Part shown: positions 1 through 10,469 of the stretch, piece by piece
How positions within the stretch are numbered: the first letter of the stretch is position 1
Layout of the letters: the number at the start of each line of letters is the position of its first letter
NCBI GenBank assembly: GCA_037954325.1
Contig: JBBMNZ010000074.1
Span: 124,001 to 188,000, forward strand
DNA length: 64,000 nt
Source: Fistularia commersonii
Taxonomy: Eukaryota; Chordata; Actinopteri; Syngnathiformes; Fistulariidae
Direction of reading: 5' to 3'
The notes under the pieces: model-generated
Told to the model about the DNA's origin: nothing
The model's input: only the letters and a program-made list of their open reading frames with translations
Databases searched by the model: none
Translations under genes and position numbers: made by a program

Positions 1-975
1 ATGAGCGGAAGAACGGAGAAGCGGAGGAGCGGAAGAGCGGAGGAGCGGAGGAGCAGAGGAGCGGAGGAGTGGAGGAGAGCGGAAGCATGGACCACAATAT
101 GTTTAAATCCCGGAGACAGGGAGTACCAGACCCTTTCGCGTGATTTAATGATGTTCAGCAGTTCAGGAGTACCAGGGCCCGGAACGGAGGAGCGGAGGTG
201 CGGATGAGTGGAGGAGAGGGGAAGCACGGTCCACATTTCGCCAGATTCCCGCGGATAGGGAGTAACAGGGCTTGGAGCCTTATTCGCTTGTGTCCAGCAG
301 TTCAGGAGTACCAGGGCGGAGCGGTACCGGAGCGGATAAGCGGCGGAGCGGATGAGCGGAAGAACGGAGAAGCGGTGGAGCGGAGGAGTGGAGGAGCGGA
401 GGAGCGGAGGAGCGGAGGAGCGGAGGAGCGGAGGAGCGGAGGAGCGGAGGAGCGGAGGAGCGGAGGAGCGGAGGAGAGCGGAAGCATGGCCCACAATATG
501 CCCAAATCCCGGAGACAGGGAGTACCAGGGCCTGTAGCGTGATTTAATGATGTTCAGCAGTTCAGGAGTACCAGGGCCAGGTACGGAGGAGTGGAGGAGC
601 GGAGGGGCGGATGAGTGGAGGAGCGGAGGAGAGGGGGAGGACGGTCCACATTTCGCCAGTCCCGCGGATTGGAAGTACCAGGGCCTTGAGCCGGTTCACT
701 TAAATCCAGCGGTCAGGAGTACCAGGAACCTCAGCGGAGGAGCGGAGGAGCGGAGGAGAGGAGAAGCGGAGGAGAGCGGAGGAGAGGGGAAGCACGGTCC
801 ATATTTCGCCAGAGTCCCGCGGATAGGGAGTAACAGGGCCAAGAGCCTGATTCGCTTATGTCCAGCAGTTCTGGAGTACTAAGGCCCGGAGCGGATGACC
901 GGCGGAGCGGATGAGTGGAAGAACGGAGAAGCGGTGGAGCGGAGGAGCGGAGGAGCGGAGGAGCAGAGTTATGTT
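1..975 (+). repeat. Satellite A block (octamer plus 46-bp modules), unit I
   Basis: The block is made of (GCGGAGGA)n runs, longest around 385-475, separated by copies of a module ending in GGAGTACCAGGGCC (for example near 160-180, 300-315 and 565-580). The plus strand is strongly purine-rich. Every frame of the pure octamer is open because 24 nt encode an eight-residue peptide repeat, so the open frames here carry no coding evidence. The block starts outside the window and grades into satellite B near 975. Confidence 0.9.
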
Positions 976-2959
976 TCTCTTCTCAAAGGCGGGGAAGCTT
1001 TGGGGCAGCAGGACCCCTTAGACTGGCCAATATTAGCCTTCTATGGACATAGCTCCCCCAGACGTATGACCGGGGCTCTCGGACCTCTTGGTACATACAT
1101 GTGAATGATTGGATGAGCTAATGTTTGTTTGGTTGTGGATGCTTTTCGGCTAACGCTATTAGCACAGCTATGAAGACTTAAGGTGTGTGTGTGTGTGTGT
1201 GTGTGAGTGTCTTTGTGTGTGTGTGTGAGTGATGTTGTTTTGGTGGGGGGGGGGGGTCGCGGACAGGGAGTACCAGTGCCAAGAGCGGATGAGCTGAGGA
1301 GCGGAGGAGGGCAGAAGCCCGGCCCATGATTCGCTAATGTCAAGCGGTTCGGGAATTCCAAGGCCCAAAGCGGAGGAGCAGTGGAGCTGAGCTGTGTGTG
1401 TGTCTTTGTGTGTTTATGTGTGTGTGTCAGTGTGTTCTTGTGTGTGTATGTGTGAGAGTTTATTTAGGTGGAGGGGGGGAGTACCAGGGCCCATAGCGGA
1501 AGAGCGGTGGAGCTGAGAAGCGGAGGAGTAGCGGAAGTATTGTTTCTCCACTCAGAGGCGGGGAAGCTTGGGGGCAGCAGAACCCCTTAGATGGGCTAAT
1601 CTGAGCATTCTCCGGACATAGATCCCCCGGACGTATGATTGGAGTTCCCGGACCATTGGGCACACACATGTGAATGAGTGGAAGAGCTAATGTTTGTTTG
1701 GTTGTGGATGCGTTTCGGCTAATGCTATTAGCACAGCTATGATGAGTTAAGGTGTGCGTGTATGTGTGTGTGTGTGTGTGTGAGTGTGTCTGTGTGTGTG
1801 TGTGAGAGTTTGTTTAGGTGGGGGGGGGGGTCGTGGACAGGGAGTACCAGGGCCTCGAGCGGATGAGCTGAGGAGCAGAGGAGGGCATAAGCCCAGCCCG
1901 TGATTCCCTTATATCCAGCGGTTCGGGAGTTCCAGGGCCCAAAGCGGAAAAGCGGAGGAGCGGAGAAGCGGAGGAGTGGAGGAGAGCAGAAGCACCTCTC
2001 GCAATTCTCCTGAGTTTGCAGGATCGGGAGTACCAGGGCCAATAGCGGAGGAGCGGAGGTGTTGAGAAGCGAAGGAGCGGAGGAGCGATATTATATTTCT
2101 CTTCTCAAAGATCCCCCGGACGTATGACCGGAGATCCAGGACCTCTGGGCACATTCATTTGAATGAGTGGATGAGCTAATGTTTGTTTGGTTGTGGATGC
2201 GTTTCGGCTAATGCTATTAGCACAGCTATGATGACTTAAGGTGTGTGTGTGTGGGTGTTTGTGTGTTTGTGTGTTTTTGTGTTCTTGTGTGTGTGTATGT
2301 GTGTGTGTGTGTTTGTGTGTGCGTTTGTGTATATGTGTGTGACAGTTTGTTTAGGTGGGGGGGGGGGGCGCAGACAGGGGGTAGCTGGGCCTGGAGTGGA
2401 TGAGATGTGGAGCGGATGGAGCACGTCCCGTAATTCTCCTGAGTCCGGCAGATCGGGAGTACCAGGGCCCATAGCGGAGGAGCGGTGGAGCGGAGAAGCG
2501 GACCATTGGGCACACACATGTGAATGAGTGGATGAGCTAATGTTTGTTTGGTTGTGGATGCATTTCGGCTAATGCTATTAGCACAGCTATGATGAGTTCA
2601 GGTGTGTGTGTATGTGTGTGTGTGTGTGTGTTTGTGTGTGTGTGTGAGTGATTTTGTGTGAGAGTTTGTTTAGGTGGGGGGGGGAGTACCAGGGCCCATA
2701 GCGGAGGAGCGGTGGAGCTGAGAAGCGGAGGAGCGGAGGAGCGGAGGTAATGTTTCTTCTCTCAGAGGCGGGGAAGCTTGGGGGCAGAAGAACCCCTTAG
2801 ACGGGCTAATGTGAGCATTCTCCGGACATAGATCCCCCGGTCGTATGATTGGAGCTGCCGGACCATTGGGCACACACATGTGAATGAGTGGATGAGCTAA
2901 TGTTTGTTTGGTTGTGGATGCGTTTCGGCCAATGCTATTCGCACAGCTAAGATGAGTTA

Positions 2960-2994
<35 letters not shown>

Positions 2995-3170
2995 TTTGTT
3001 TTTGTGTCTGTGTGAGTGTGTTCGTGTGTGTATGTGTGAGAGTTTCTTTAGGTGGGGGGGGGGTACCAGGGCCCATCGCGGAGGAGCGGAGGAGCGGTGG
3101 AGCGGAGAAGCGGAGGAATGGAGGAGTGGAGGTAATGTTTCTCTTCTCAATGGCAGAGGATGGGAAGTTT
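976..3170 (+). repeat. Satellite B array, unit I
   Basis: About five tandem B units lie here. Each carries a GATGAGCTAATGTTTGTTTG segment, the hairpin GCTAATGCTATTAGC or a variant (starting at 1149, 1718, 2207, 2568 and 2928), a (TG)n tract, GTTTGTTTAGGT, a poly-G run and a 46-bp module (for example 2431-2476). The 1149 copy has C for T in the stem and the 2928 copy is also changed. The order of variants closely matches 42441-44760, showing a large segmental copy. Confidence 0.88.
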
Positions 3171-3476
3171 GGGGGCAGTAGGACGCCGGTGCGAGCGATG
3201 CGTTTCAAGGCGTATTGCATGTGTGTATGGAGGGGGGGGGTCTACAGGACACCGCAGACCGGCAATGGTGCACCTTCTCCGGACATCGATCCCCGAAACG
3301 TCGGCGTGGAGATCCCGGAGCAGCCGGCGTGTACATGTGAATGAATGGAGGAGCTAATGTGTGTGTGTGGGGTGGTGGTGGTGTGGGGGGGGGGGGGCGT
3401 TTCGGCTAATGCTATCAGCACAGCTATGATTATCCCCAGAACGTTGAGAACGAGCTCCCGGAACTCCAGACATGCG
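3171..3476 (+). repeat. Divergent B-type junction element upstream of L1 copy I
   Basis: This is a diverged relative of the B unit. The segment with ACCGCAGACCGG, CTTCTCCGGACATCGATC and GAATGAATGGAGGAGCTAATG aligns with the usual B-unit spacer but differs at many sites. It carries poly-G runs (about 3230 and 3385) and a variant hairpin (CTATCAGC). The same element precedes the L1 fragment at 48401-48699 and 32918-33363, and lies inverted at 25842-26187. No coding potential is supported. Confidence 0.75.
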
Positions 3477-3486
3477 TATATAAAAG
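3477..3486 (+). promoter_or_regulatory. TATA-box-like site before (TG)n and L1 copy I
   Basis: TATATAAAAG is a good match to a core-promoter TATA box and lies inside CATGCG...AGTG, just before a (TG)n tract and the L1 fragment. The same decamer is kept in all four macro-units. Whether it drives transcription is unknown; it may be conserved only because the units were duplicated recently. Confidence 0.35.
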
Positions 3487-3499
3487 AGTGAAATTAAGG

Positions 3500-3508
3500 T
3501 GTGTGTGA

Positions 3509-3563
<55 letters not shown>

Positions 3564-3564
3564 T
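3500..3564 (+). repeat. (TG)n microsatellite abutting L1 copy I
   Basis: A TG dinucleotide tract with TTTG and TATG interruptions runs directly into the L1 sequence at 3565. Alternating purine-pyrimidine DNA of this length can adopt Z-DNA. Confidence 0.95.
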
Positions 3565-5108
3565 GACAGAAATAATGTCGGGGACAGAAATTGTTATTAG
3601 CCTGCTGGCAGATGACACACCCTTAGTTTTGAAAAATGAACATCAAGTCCCAATAAGCGTTGAAAAAATTAAAACATTCTCCAAGGCTTCAGGATTGTCA
3701 TTAAACTTAAAGAAATGCAAACTTCTTGTGCTGCATGACTCACCACTAAAGGAAATCAGCAATGTTCCTATCAAATCAGAAATAAAATACTTGAGCATTT
3801 TCCTATCTAAGGACCAAAAGTTAAATCAATCCAGGAACATTGAATCTAAACTGAATCAAAGTAAAGCAAAATTGAATATATGGCTCCAAAGAGATTTATC
3901 AATATTAGGCCGGATATATTTGAGTAAAATGGAATGTTTATCCAGATGTATATACCCAGTGTATTCCAATGCTGCTCCAAATCAACTCATAAAATCTATT
4001 AACCAAATAAATTTCAACTTTATCTGGAGGAACAGACCACACCATCTAAAAAAATCACATATGGGGAAAGAAACAAGTGAGGGAGGGCTGAAAGTGATAG
4101 AGTTGGACTGCCTGAATGGGACATTGAAGGTGAACTGGTTGAAATCCTGGATCAAACATCATCATTTTTTCTGGTATTGTACTCCAAACTACTTATTCAA
4201 CAAAGTCGGTGGCCTAAGTCTTGTGCTTATCTCTGACTTGGATATCAACAAGATTCCTGTCCAATTTTCAGAGTTCCATAAACAAATACTATTATACTGG
4301 AAAATGATATATGTACACAATTTCTCACCACACAGTACAATAATTTGGAACAATAGATATGTACTGCGTGGCAACAAACCTCTGTTTTACAAGGAATGCT
4401 TTGAGAAAGGTATATGGTCAATAATTGACTTGATGGATGACAATGGCAGTCGTCTAGACTATGAACAGTTCTGTACTACACGCAGATTTAAGCCTCCCAT
4501 ATTAGAGTTGATAAAGTTACGAAACGCACTACCTCGACAATTTGTATTCCTGACCAAAAATATAATGACGCACCAAACCGTACAACCACAGTTACCCCGA
4601 CTATCACTCCAGGGAATCTCAATTCTGGACAGAAAGTGCAGCAACTCCTTTATTAGGACATGTTTCACAGGAAACTTGTTCCCTGGACGTCAAAACAAAA
4701 ATAATATTTGAAATAAATTTGATAAGGAATCGATTGCCACGCTGCGAACTATGTATCTGACTCTACCCATACCAACCAAGGCAAAAAGAGACCCACTTCT
4801 AAATTATGAATGACATCTCCCCATCTCAGGAATTATTGAGGGTACGCTTTACTTTTGAAGATAATATTTGTACATTTTGTGAAGACAACATTGAAACCAC
4901 TGACCATATATTTTTTCTCATTCTCATTCCATCGTCACCAGTTTCCCTCTCAAAAGATGATATCACATTTGGTTTACTTTTAAGCAACATAACAGATGAA
5001 CTCTGTGTCAATGTTCTTTTAGGCCTGGCCAAATTCTTCATTCACAAAAACAGAATGCAAAAATGCTCCCCAAATTTTAATTTCTTCATAAACGATTTTG
5101 AATTATAA
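3565..5108 (+). pseudogene. L1-type LINE ORF2 fragment, copy I (5' truncated)
   Basis: This is the C-terminal part of a non-LTR retrotransposon reverse transcriptase of the L1/Tx1 group. It begins just before the catalytic palm motif (LLADDT, about 3602-3619), continues through the thumb and C-terminal region (IKTFSKASGLSLNLKKC, then a conserved NQINFNFIWRNR), and stops at TGA 4709-4711. The stop replaces an expected Trp codon. Downstream codons stay L1-like for about 30 residues, then a frameshift leads to a second frame (4806-5108). That frame holds the CTFC...TDH zinc-knuckle-like motif, but the segment after it looks deleted. The endonuclease and RT fingers are absent. The same stop and shift occur in all four copies, so the element died before being duplicated. 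It cannot be functional. Confidence 0.88.
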
Positions 5109-5689
5109 AAAAAAATCCTTAAAACTTATGGAAAAATCCAAAAACTAAAAAATATACAGTTACCCATGTCTGAGATTCCTTTTTTTTTGGAAAAAAAAAA
5201 AAAACAACTTAATTACATGTTATATTCCCCTTGCAATTTTTTTTTCGTTTTAATTTTTTATTTGTCTATCTATTGATTTAATTATTTCCTTTTAATTTCT
5301 TTTTTTGTCTAGCACTGTAAATTTCTCACAAACCGTTAACACTATTAACTTCTGATTCCATACAGAACAAATGTCCTTCTGTCCGTTGCTTCCTCATCCC
5401 TGGTTGTTTCATTGACATTCAGTTCTACCTTGCCATGTTTATTTGTACATTTGTATATTTGTGTGTACTATTTATGTTCAATTAAAAACAGTTTGATGTC
5501 TGAGATTCCTTGTGAACGGCCAACTTAATTACATGTTATATTCCCCTTACAATTTTTTTTTTTAGTTTTTAATTTTATTTTTCTATCTATTTATTTAATT
5601 ATTTCCTTTTAATTTTCTGTTTTTGTCTAGCATTAAAAATTCTCGCAAACCGTTAACACTATTAACTTCTGATTACATGCAGAACGAAT
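5109..5689 (+). repeat. L1 3' tail, tandemly duplicated, copy I
   Basis: This AT-rich 3' region contains two direct copies about 316-330 bp apart: TGTCTGAGATTCCTT at about 5167 and 5497, and AATTACATGT at 5211 and 5527. The first copy ends in ATTTATGTTCAATTAAAA. The second is cut off after CAGAACGAATGCCC. Homologous tails occur at 18430, 20400, 32560, 35028 and 50390, and inverted at 26188. Confidence 0.8.
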
Positions 5690-5850
5690 GCCCTTATGTC
5701 TCCCGTCACCCCCCCGTCCCCCCCGCTTTTTCCGTACAGTGGCAGACACTGAGATCAAAAGCAAATGGGTGTCATTGTAATGCAGTAACAGGGTGATAAC
5801 AGCCGTGTTAGAAGTGTGTAGGGGCTTATAGGAGAGCAGAAGCACGTCAC
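5690..5850 (+). repeat. Conserved macro-unit block after the L1 tail, unit I
   Basis: A C-rich run is followed by a unique-looking stretch with CAGACACTGAGATCAAAAGC and CAGTAACAGGGTGATAACAG. It is kept in all four macro-units at the same place. A diverged inverted relative occurs near 24270-24320. The minus-strand frame of about 60-80 codons here varies in length between units and is not convincing as a gene. I do not recognise the sequence. Confidence 0.6.
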
Positions 5851-6154
5851 GCTATTCGCCTGAGTTCAGAGGATCGGGAGTACCAGGGCCCATAGCGGAG
5901 GAGCAGAGGAGTTGAGAAGCGGAGGAGCGGAGGAGCGGAGTTATGTTTCTCTTCTCAAAGGCGGGGAAGCTTGGGGGCAGCAGGACCCCTTAGACCGGCC
6001 AATGTGAGCCTTCTCCGGACATAGATCACCCGGACTCATGACTGGAGCTCCCGTACCTCTGGGCACACACAAATGTGAATGAGCGGATGAGCTAATGTTT
6101 GTTTTGTTGTGGATACGTTTCGGCCAATGCTATTAGCACAGCTATGATGAGTTC

Positions 6155-6223
<69 letters not shown>

Positions 6224-6282
6224 TGTGCGTGTGTGTGTGTGTGTTTGTGTGTGTGTGGGTGTGTGTCTGTGTGTGTGTGTGT

Positions 6283-6329
<47 letters not shown>

Positions 6330-6790
6330 TGTGTGCGTGTGTTTATGTGTGTGTGAGAGTTTGTTTTGGTGGGTGGGGGGGGGTTCCCGCGGACTGGGAG
6401 TACCAGGACCTTAAGCGGATGAGGTGAGGAGCGGAGGAGGGCAGAAGCCCGGACCGTGATTCGCTTATGTCCAGCGGTTCGGGAGTTCCAGGGCCCAAAG
6501 CGGAGGAGCGGAGGACAGGAAAAGCCCTGTCCGCAATTCGCCTAAGTCTGGCGAATCGGTAGTACCTGGTTCCGCAGCGGAGGAGCGGAGGAGCTGAGAA
6601 GCGGAGGAGCGGAGGAGCGGAGGAGCGGAGGAGATGTTTCTCTTCTAAGAGGTGGCGAGGGGGGGGGGGAGCAGGACCCCTTACCCTTATCCCCCGGACG
6701 TTTGAGTGGAGCTCCCGGACCTCCGGGCACACACATGCGAATGACTGGATGACAGGGAGTTCCAGGGCCTGGAGCGGATGAGCAGAGGAG
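5851..6790 (+). repeat. Short satellite B block, start of unit II
   Basis: The block starts with a clean 46-bp module (5851-5896), has one long (TG)n, then further modules (for example 6531-6576, ending GTACCTGGTTCCGCAGC) and octamer runs. The closing part contains CTCCCGGACCTCCGGGCA, a near-palindromic variant of the B spacer. Equivalent blocks start at about 19161, 35751 and 51121. Confidence 0.85.
6157..6357 (+). repeat. Long (TG)n microsatellite, unit II
   Basis: About 200 bp of TG dinucleotides with sparse GGTG, TCTG, TTTG and CGTG interruptions. This is among the longest such tracts in the window. All frames read as CV or TH repeats, which is not coding. Confidence 0.97.
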
Positions 6791-7020
6791 AGGCGGAGGG
6801 CAGAAGCCCGGCCCGGTTCGGGAGTTCCAGGGTCCAAAGCGGGGGAGGGAAAAAAAGGAGGAGGGGAGGAGAGCAGAAGACTGGCCTGGAATTAACCGAA
6901 GTCCCGCATTTCAGGAGTACCAGGGCCCGGAGCGGAAGAGCGGATGAGCGGAGGAGCGGAGGAGCGGAGGAGCAGAGGAGCGGAGGAGCGGAGGAGCGGA
7001 AGAGAGCGGAAGCCCAGCCG

Positions 7021-7112
7021 ACAATTCGCCTGAGTCCCGCGGAAGGGGATTACCAGGGCCTGGAGCCTGAATCGCTTATGTCCTGCGGTTCCGGAGTACC
7101 AGGGCCCGGAGC
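7021..7112 (+). repeat. Exemplar pair of 46-bp modules
   Basis: Two modules sit head to tail without a gap: 7021-7066 and 7067-7112. Aligned by eye they match at 32 of 46 positions, including an unbroken TACCAGGGCC and the closing GGAGC. The closing GGAGC runs straight into the octamer array, which suggests the octamer grew out of the module end (inference). Confidence 0.85.
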
Positions 7113-7227
7113 GGAGGAGCGGAGGAGCGGAGGAGCGGAGGAGCGGAGGAGCGGAGGAGCGGAGGAGCGGAGGAGCGGAGGAGCGGAGGAGCGGAGGACC
7201 GGAGGACCGGAGGAACGGAGGACCGGA

Positions 7228-10200
7228 GGAGAGCTGAATCCGGTCGACAATTCGCCTGAGTCCCGCGGAAAGGGAGTACCAGGGCCAGAAGCGTGATTTA
7301 ATGATATCCAGCAGTTCAGGAGTACCAGGGCCGGAGCGGAGGAGCGGAGGAGCGGAGGATCGGAGGAGCGGAGGAGCGGAGGACCGGAGGACCGGAGGAC
7401 CGGAGGAGAGCTGAATCCGGCCGACAATTCGCCTGAGTCCCGCGGAAAGGGAGTACCAGGGCCAGAAGCGTGATTTAATGATGTCCAGCAGTTCAGGAGT
7501 ACCAGGGCCAGAGCGGAGGAGCGGAGGAGCGGAGGAGCGGAGGAGCGGAGGAGAGCGGAAGCCCGGCCGAATATTTGCCTAAGTCCCGCGGAAAGGGAGT
7601 ACCAGCGCCAGGAACGTGCTTCGCTTATGTCTAGCAGTTCAGGAGTACCAGGGCCTGGAGCTGAGGTGCGGAGGAGTGGATGAGAGGGGAAGCGGAGGAG
7701 AGCGGAAGCCCGGCCGACAATTCGCCTAAGCCCCGCGGAGAGGGAGTACCAGGGCCAGAAGCGTGATTTAATGATGTTCAGCAGTTCAGGAGTACCAGGG
7801 CCGGAGCGGAGGAGCGGGGAAGCCCGGCCGACAATTCGCCTGAGTCCAGCGGAAAGGGAGCACCAGGGCCTGGAGCCTGATTCGCTCATGTCTAGCAGTT
7901 CAGGAGTACCAGGGCCCGGAGCGGAGGAGCGGAGGAGCGGATGAGCAGAAGAACGTTTAAGCAGTGGAGCGGAGGAGCGGAGGAGTGGATGAGAGGAGAA
8001 GCGGAGGAGAGCGGAAGCCCTTCCGACAATTCGCCTGAGTCCAGCGGAAAGGGAGTACCAGGGCCTTGAGCCTGATTCGCTCATGTCTAGCAGTTCAGGA
8101 GTACCAGGGCCCGGAGCGGAGGAACGGAGGAGCGGAGGAGCGGAGGAGCGGATGAGCGGATGAGCTGAGGAGAGCGGAAGCCTGGCCGGCAATTCACCTG
8201 AGTCCCGCGGAGAGGGAGTACCAGGGCCTGAAGCGTCATTTAATGATGTTCAGCAATTCAGGAGTACCAGGGTAAGGTGCGGAGGAGCGGAGGAGCGGAG
8301 GGGCGGATGAGTGGATGAGCGGACGTGCGGAGGAGAGAGGAAGCCCGGCCCACATTTCGCCTAACTCCTGCGGAGAGGGAGTACCAGGGCCTGGAGCCTG
8401 ATTCGCATATGTCCATCAGTTCAGGAGTACCAGGGCCGTAGCGGAGGAGCGGAGGAGCGGAGGAGAGCGGAAGCCCGGCCGAATATTTGCCTAAGTCCCG
8501 CGGAGAGGGAGTACCAGGGCCTGGAGCCTGATTCGTTTATGTCTAGCAGTTCAGGAGTACCAGGGCCCGGAGCGGAGGAGCGGAGGAGCGGATGAGAGGA
8601 GAAGCGGTGGAGAGCGGAAGCCCGGCCGACAATTCGCCTAAGTCCCGCGGATTGGTAGTACCAGGGCCAGGAGCGTGGCAGCGGATGAGCAGATGAGCAG
8701 AAGAGCGGAGGAGCGGAGGATCGGAGGAGCGGAAGAGCGGAGGAGCGGAGGAGCGGAGGAGCGCAGGAGCGGAGGAGCGGAGGTGAGCGGAAGCCCGGCC
8801 GACAATTCGCCTGAGTCCCGCGGAGAGGGAGTACCAGGGCCAGAAGCGTCATTTAATGATGTTCAGCAATTCAGGAGTACCAGGGCAAGATGCGGAGGAG
8901 CGGAAGAGCGGAGGGGCGGATGAGCGGAGGAGCGGACGAGCGGAGGAGAGAGGAAGCCCGGCCCACATTTCGCCTAAGTCCCGCGGGGAGGGAGTACCAG
9001 GGCCTTGAGCCTGATTCGCATATGTCCAGCAGTTCAGGAGTACCAGGGCCGGAGCGGAGGAGCGGAGGAGCGGAGGAGAGGATGGGAGGAGAAGCGGAGG
9101 AGAGCGGAAGCCCGTCCAACAATTCGCCGAAGTCCCGCGGAGAGGGAGTACCAGGGCCTGGAGCCTGATTCGCTTATGTCCAGCAGTTCAGGAGTACCAG
9201 GGGCGGAACGGAGGAGCGGAGGAGCGGAGGAGCGGAGGAGCGGAGGAGCGGAGGAGCGGAGGACCGGAGTAGCGGAGGACCGGAGGAACGGAGGACCGGA
9301 GGAGAGCTGAATCCGGTCGACAATTCGCCTGAGTCCCGCGGAAAGGGAGTACCAGGGCCAGAAGCGTGATTTAATGATATCCAGCAGTTCAGGAGTACCA
9401 GGGCCGGAGCGGAGGAGCGGAGGAGCGGAGGATCGGAGGAGCGGAGGAGCGGAGGACCGGAGGACCGGAGGACCGGAGGAGAGCTGAATCCGGCCGACAA
9501 TTCGCCTGAGTCCCGCGGAAAGGGAGTACCAGGGCCAGAAGCGTGATTTAATGATGTCCAGCAGTTCAGGAGTACCAGGGCCAGAGCGGAGGAGCGGAGG
9601 AGCGGAGGAGCGGAGGAGCGGAGGAGAGCGGAAGCCCGGCCGAATATTTGCCTAAGTCCCGCGGAAAGGGAGTACCAGGGCCAGGAACGTGCTTCGCTTA
9701 TGTCTAGCAGTTCAGGAGTACCAGGGCCTGGAGCTGAGGTGCGGAGGAGTGGATGAGAGGAGAAGCGGAGGAGAGCGGAAGCCTTGCCGACAATTCGCCT
9801 GAGTCCAGCGGAAAGGGAGTACCAGGGCCTGGAGCCTGATTCGCTTATGTCTAGCAGTTCAGGAGTACCAGGGCCCGGAGCGGAGGAGCGGAGGAGCGGA
9901 TAAGAGGGGAAGCGGAGGAGAGCGGAAGCCCGGCCGACAATTCGCCTAAGCCCCGCGGAGAGGGAGTACCAGGGCCAGAAGCGTGATTTAATGATGTTCA
10001 GCAGTTCAGGAGTACCAGGGCCGGAGCGGAGGAGCGGGGAAGCCCGGCCGACAATTCGCCTGAGTCCAGCGGAAAGGGAGCACCAGGGCCTGGAGCCTGA
10101 TTCGCTCATGTCTAGCAGTTCAGGAGTACCAGGGCCCGGAGCGGAGGAGCGGAGGAGCGGATGAGCAGAAGAACGTTTAAGCAGTGGAGCGGAGGAGCGG

Positions 10201-10469
10201 AGGAGTGGATGAGAGGAGAAGCGGTGGAGAGCGGAAGCCCGGCCGACAATTCGCCTAAGTCCCGCGGATTGGTAGTACCAGGGCCAGGAGCGTGGCAGCG
10301 GATGAGCAGATGAGCAGAAGAGCGGAGGAGCGGAGGATCGGAGGAGCGGAAGAGCGGAGGAGCGGAGGAGCGGAGGAGCGCAGGAGCGGAGGAGCGGAGG
10401 TGAGCGGAAGCCCGGCCGACAATTCGCCTGAGTCCCGCGGAGAGGGAGTACCAGGGCCAGAAGCGTCAT
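7228..10469 (+). repeat. Tandem higher-order duplication inside satellite A
   Basis: The run from about 7230 (GAGCTGAATCCGGTCGACAA) to about 8190 reappears from about 9303 to 10200, with an offset of about 2.07 kb growing to 2.22 kb. A further part around 8675-9000 reappears at about 10292-10640, with an offset near 1.62 kb. Offsets change because octamer runs differ in length and one monomer is gained or lost. Confidence 0.7.

Noticed and set aside
5633..5845. Small conserved minus-strand gene in the block after the L1 tail
   Set aside because: The frame changes length between units because of the C-run and has no start or codon pattern held constant; conservation is explained by recent duplication.
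6099..6427. Cys-Val and Thr-His rich small proteins
   Set aside because: These are translations of (TG)n and its complement.
7067..7112. REST/NRSF-type silencer in the second module (TTCAG...CCAGGGCC)
   Set aside because: Only the TTCAG half resembles the consensus; spacing and second half do not fit.
9174..10469. 431-codon minus-strand frame and similar long frames in satellite A
   Set aside because: The octamer is open in all six frames and the product is a low-complexity SSAPPLLR-type repeat with no domain, so length is not evidence of a gene.
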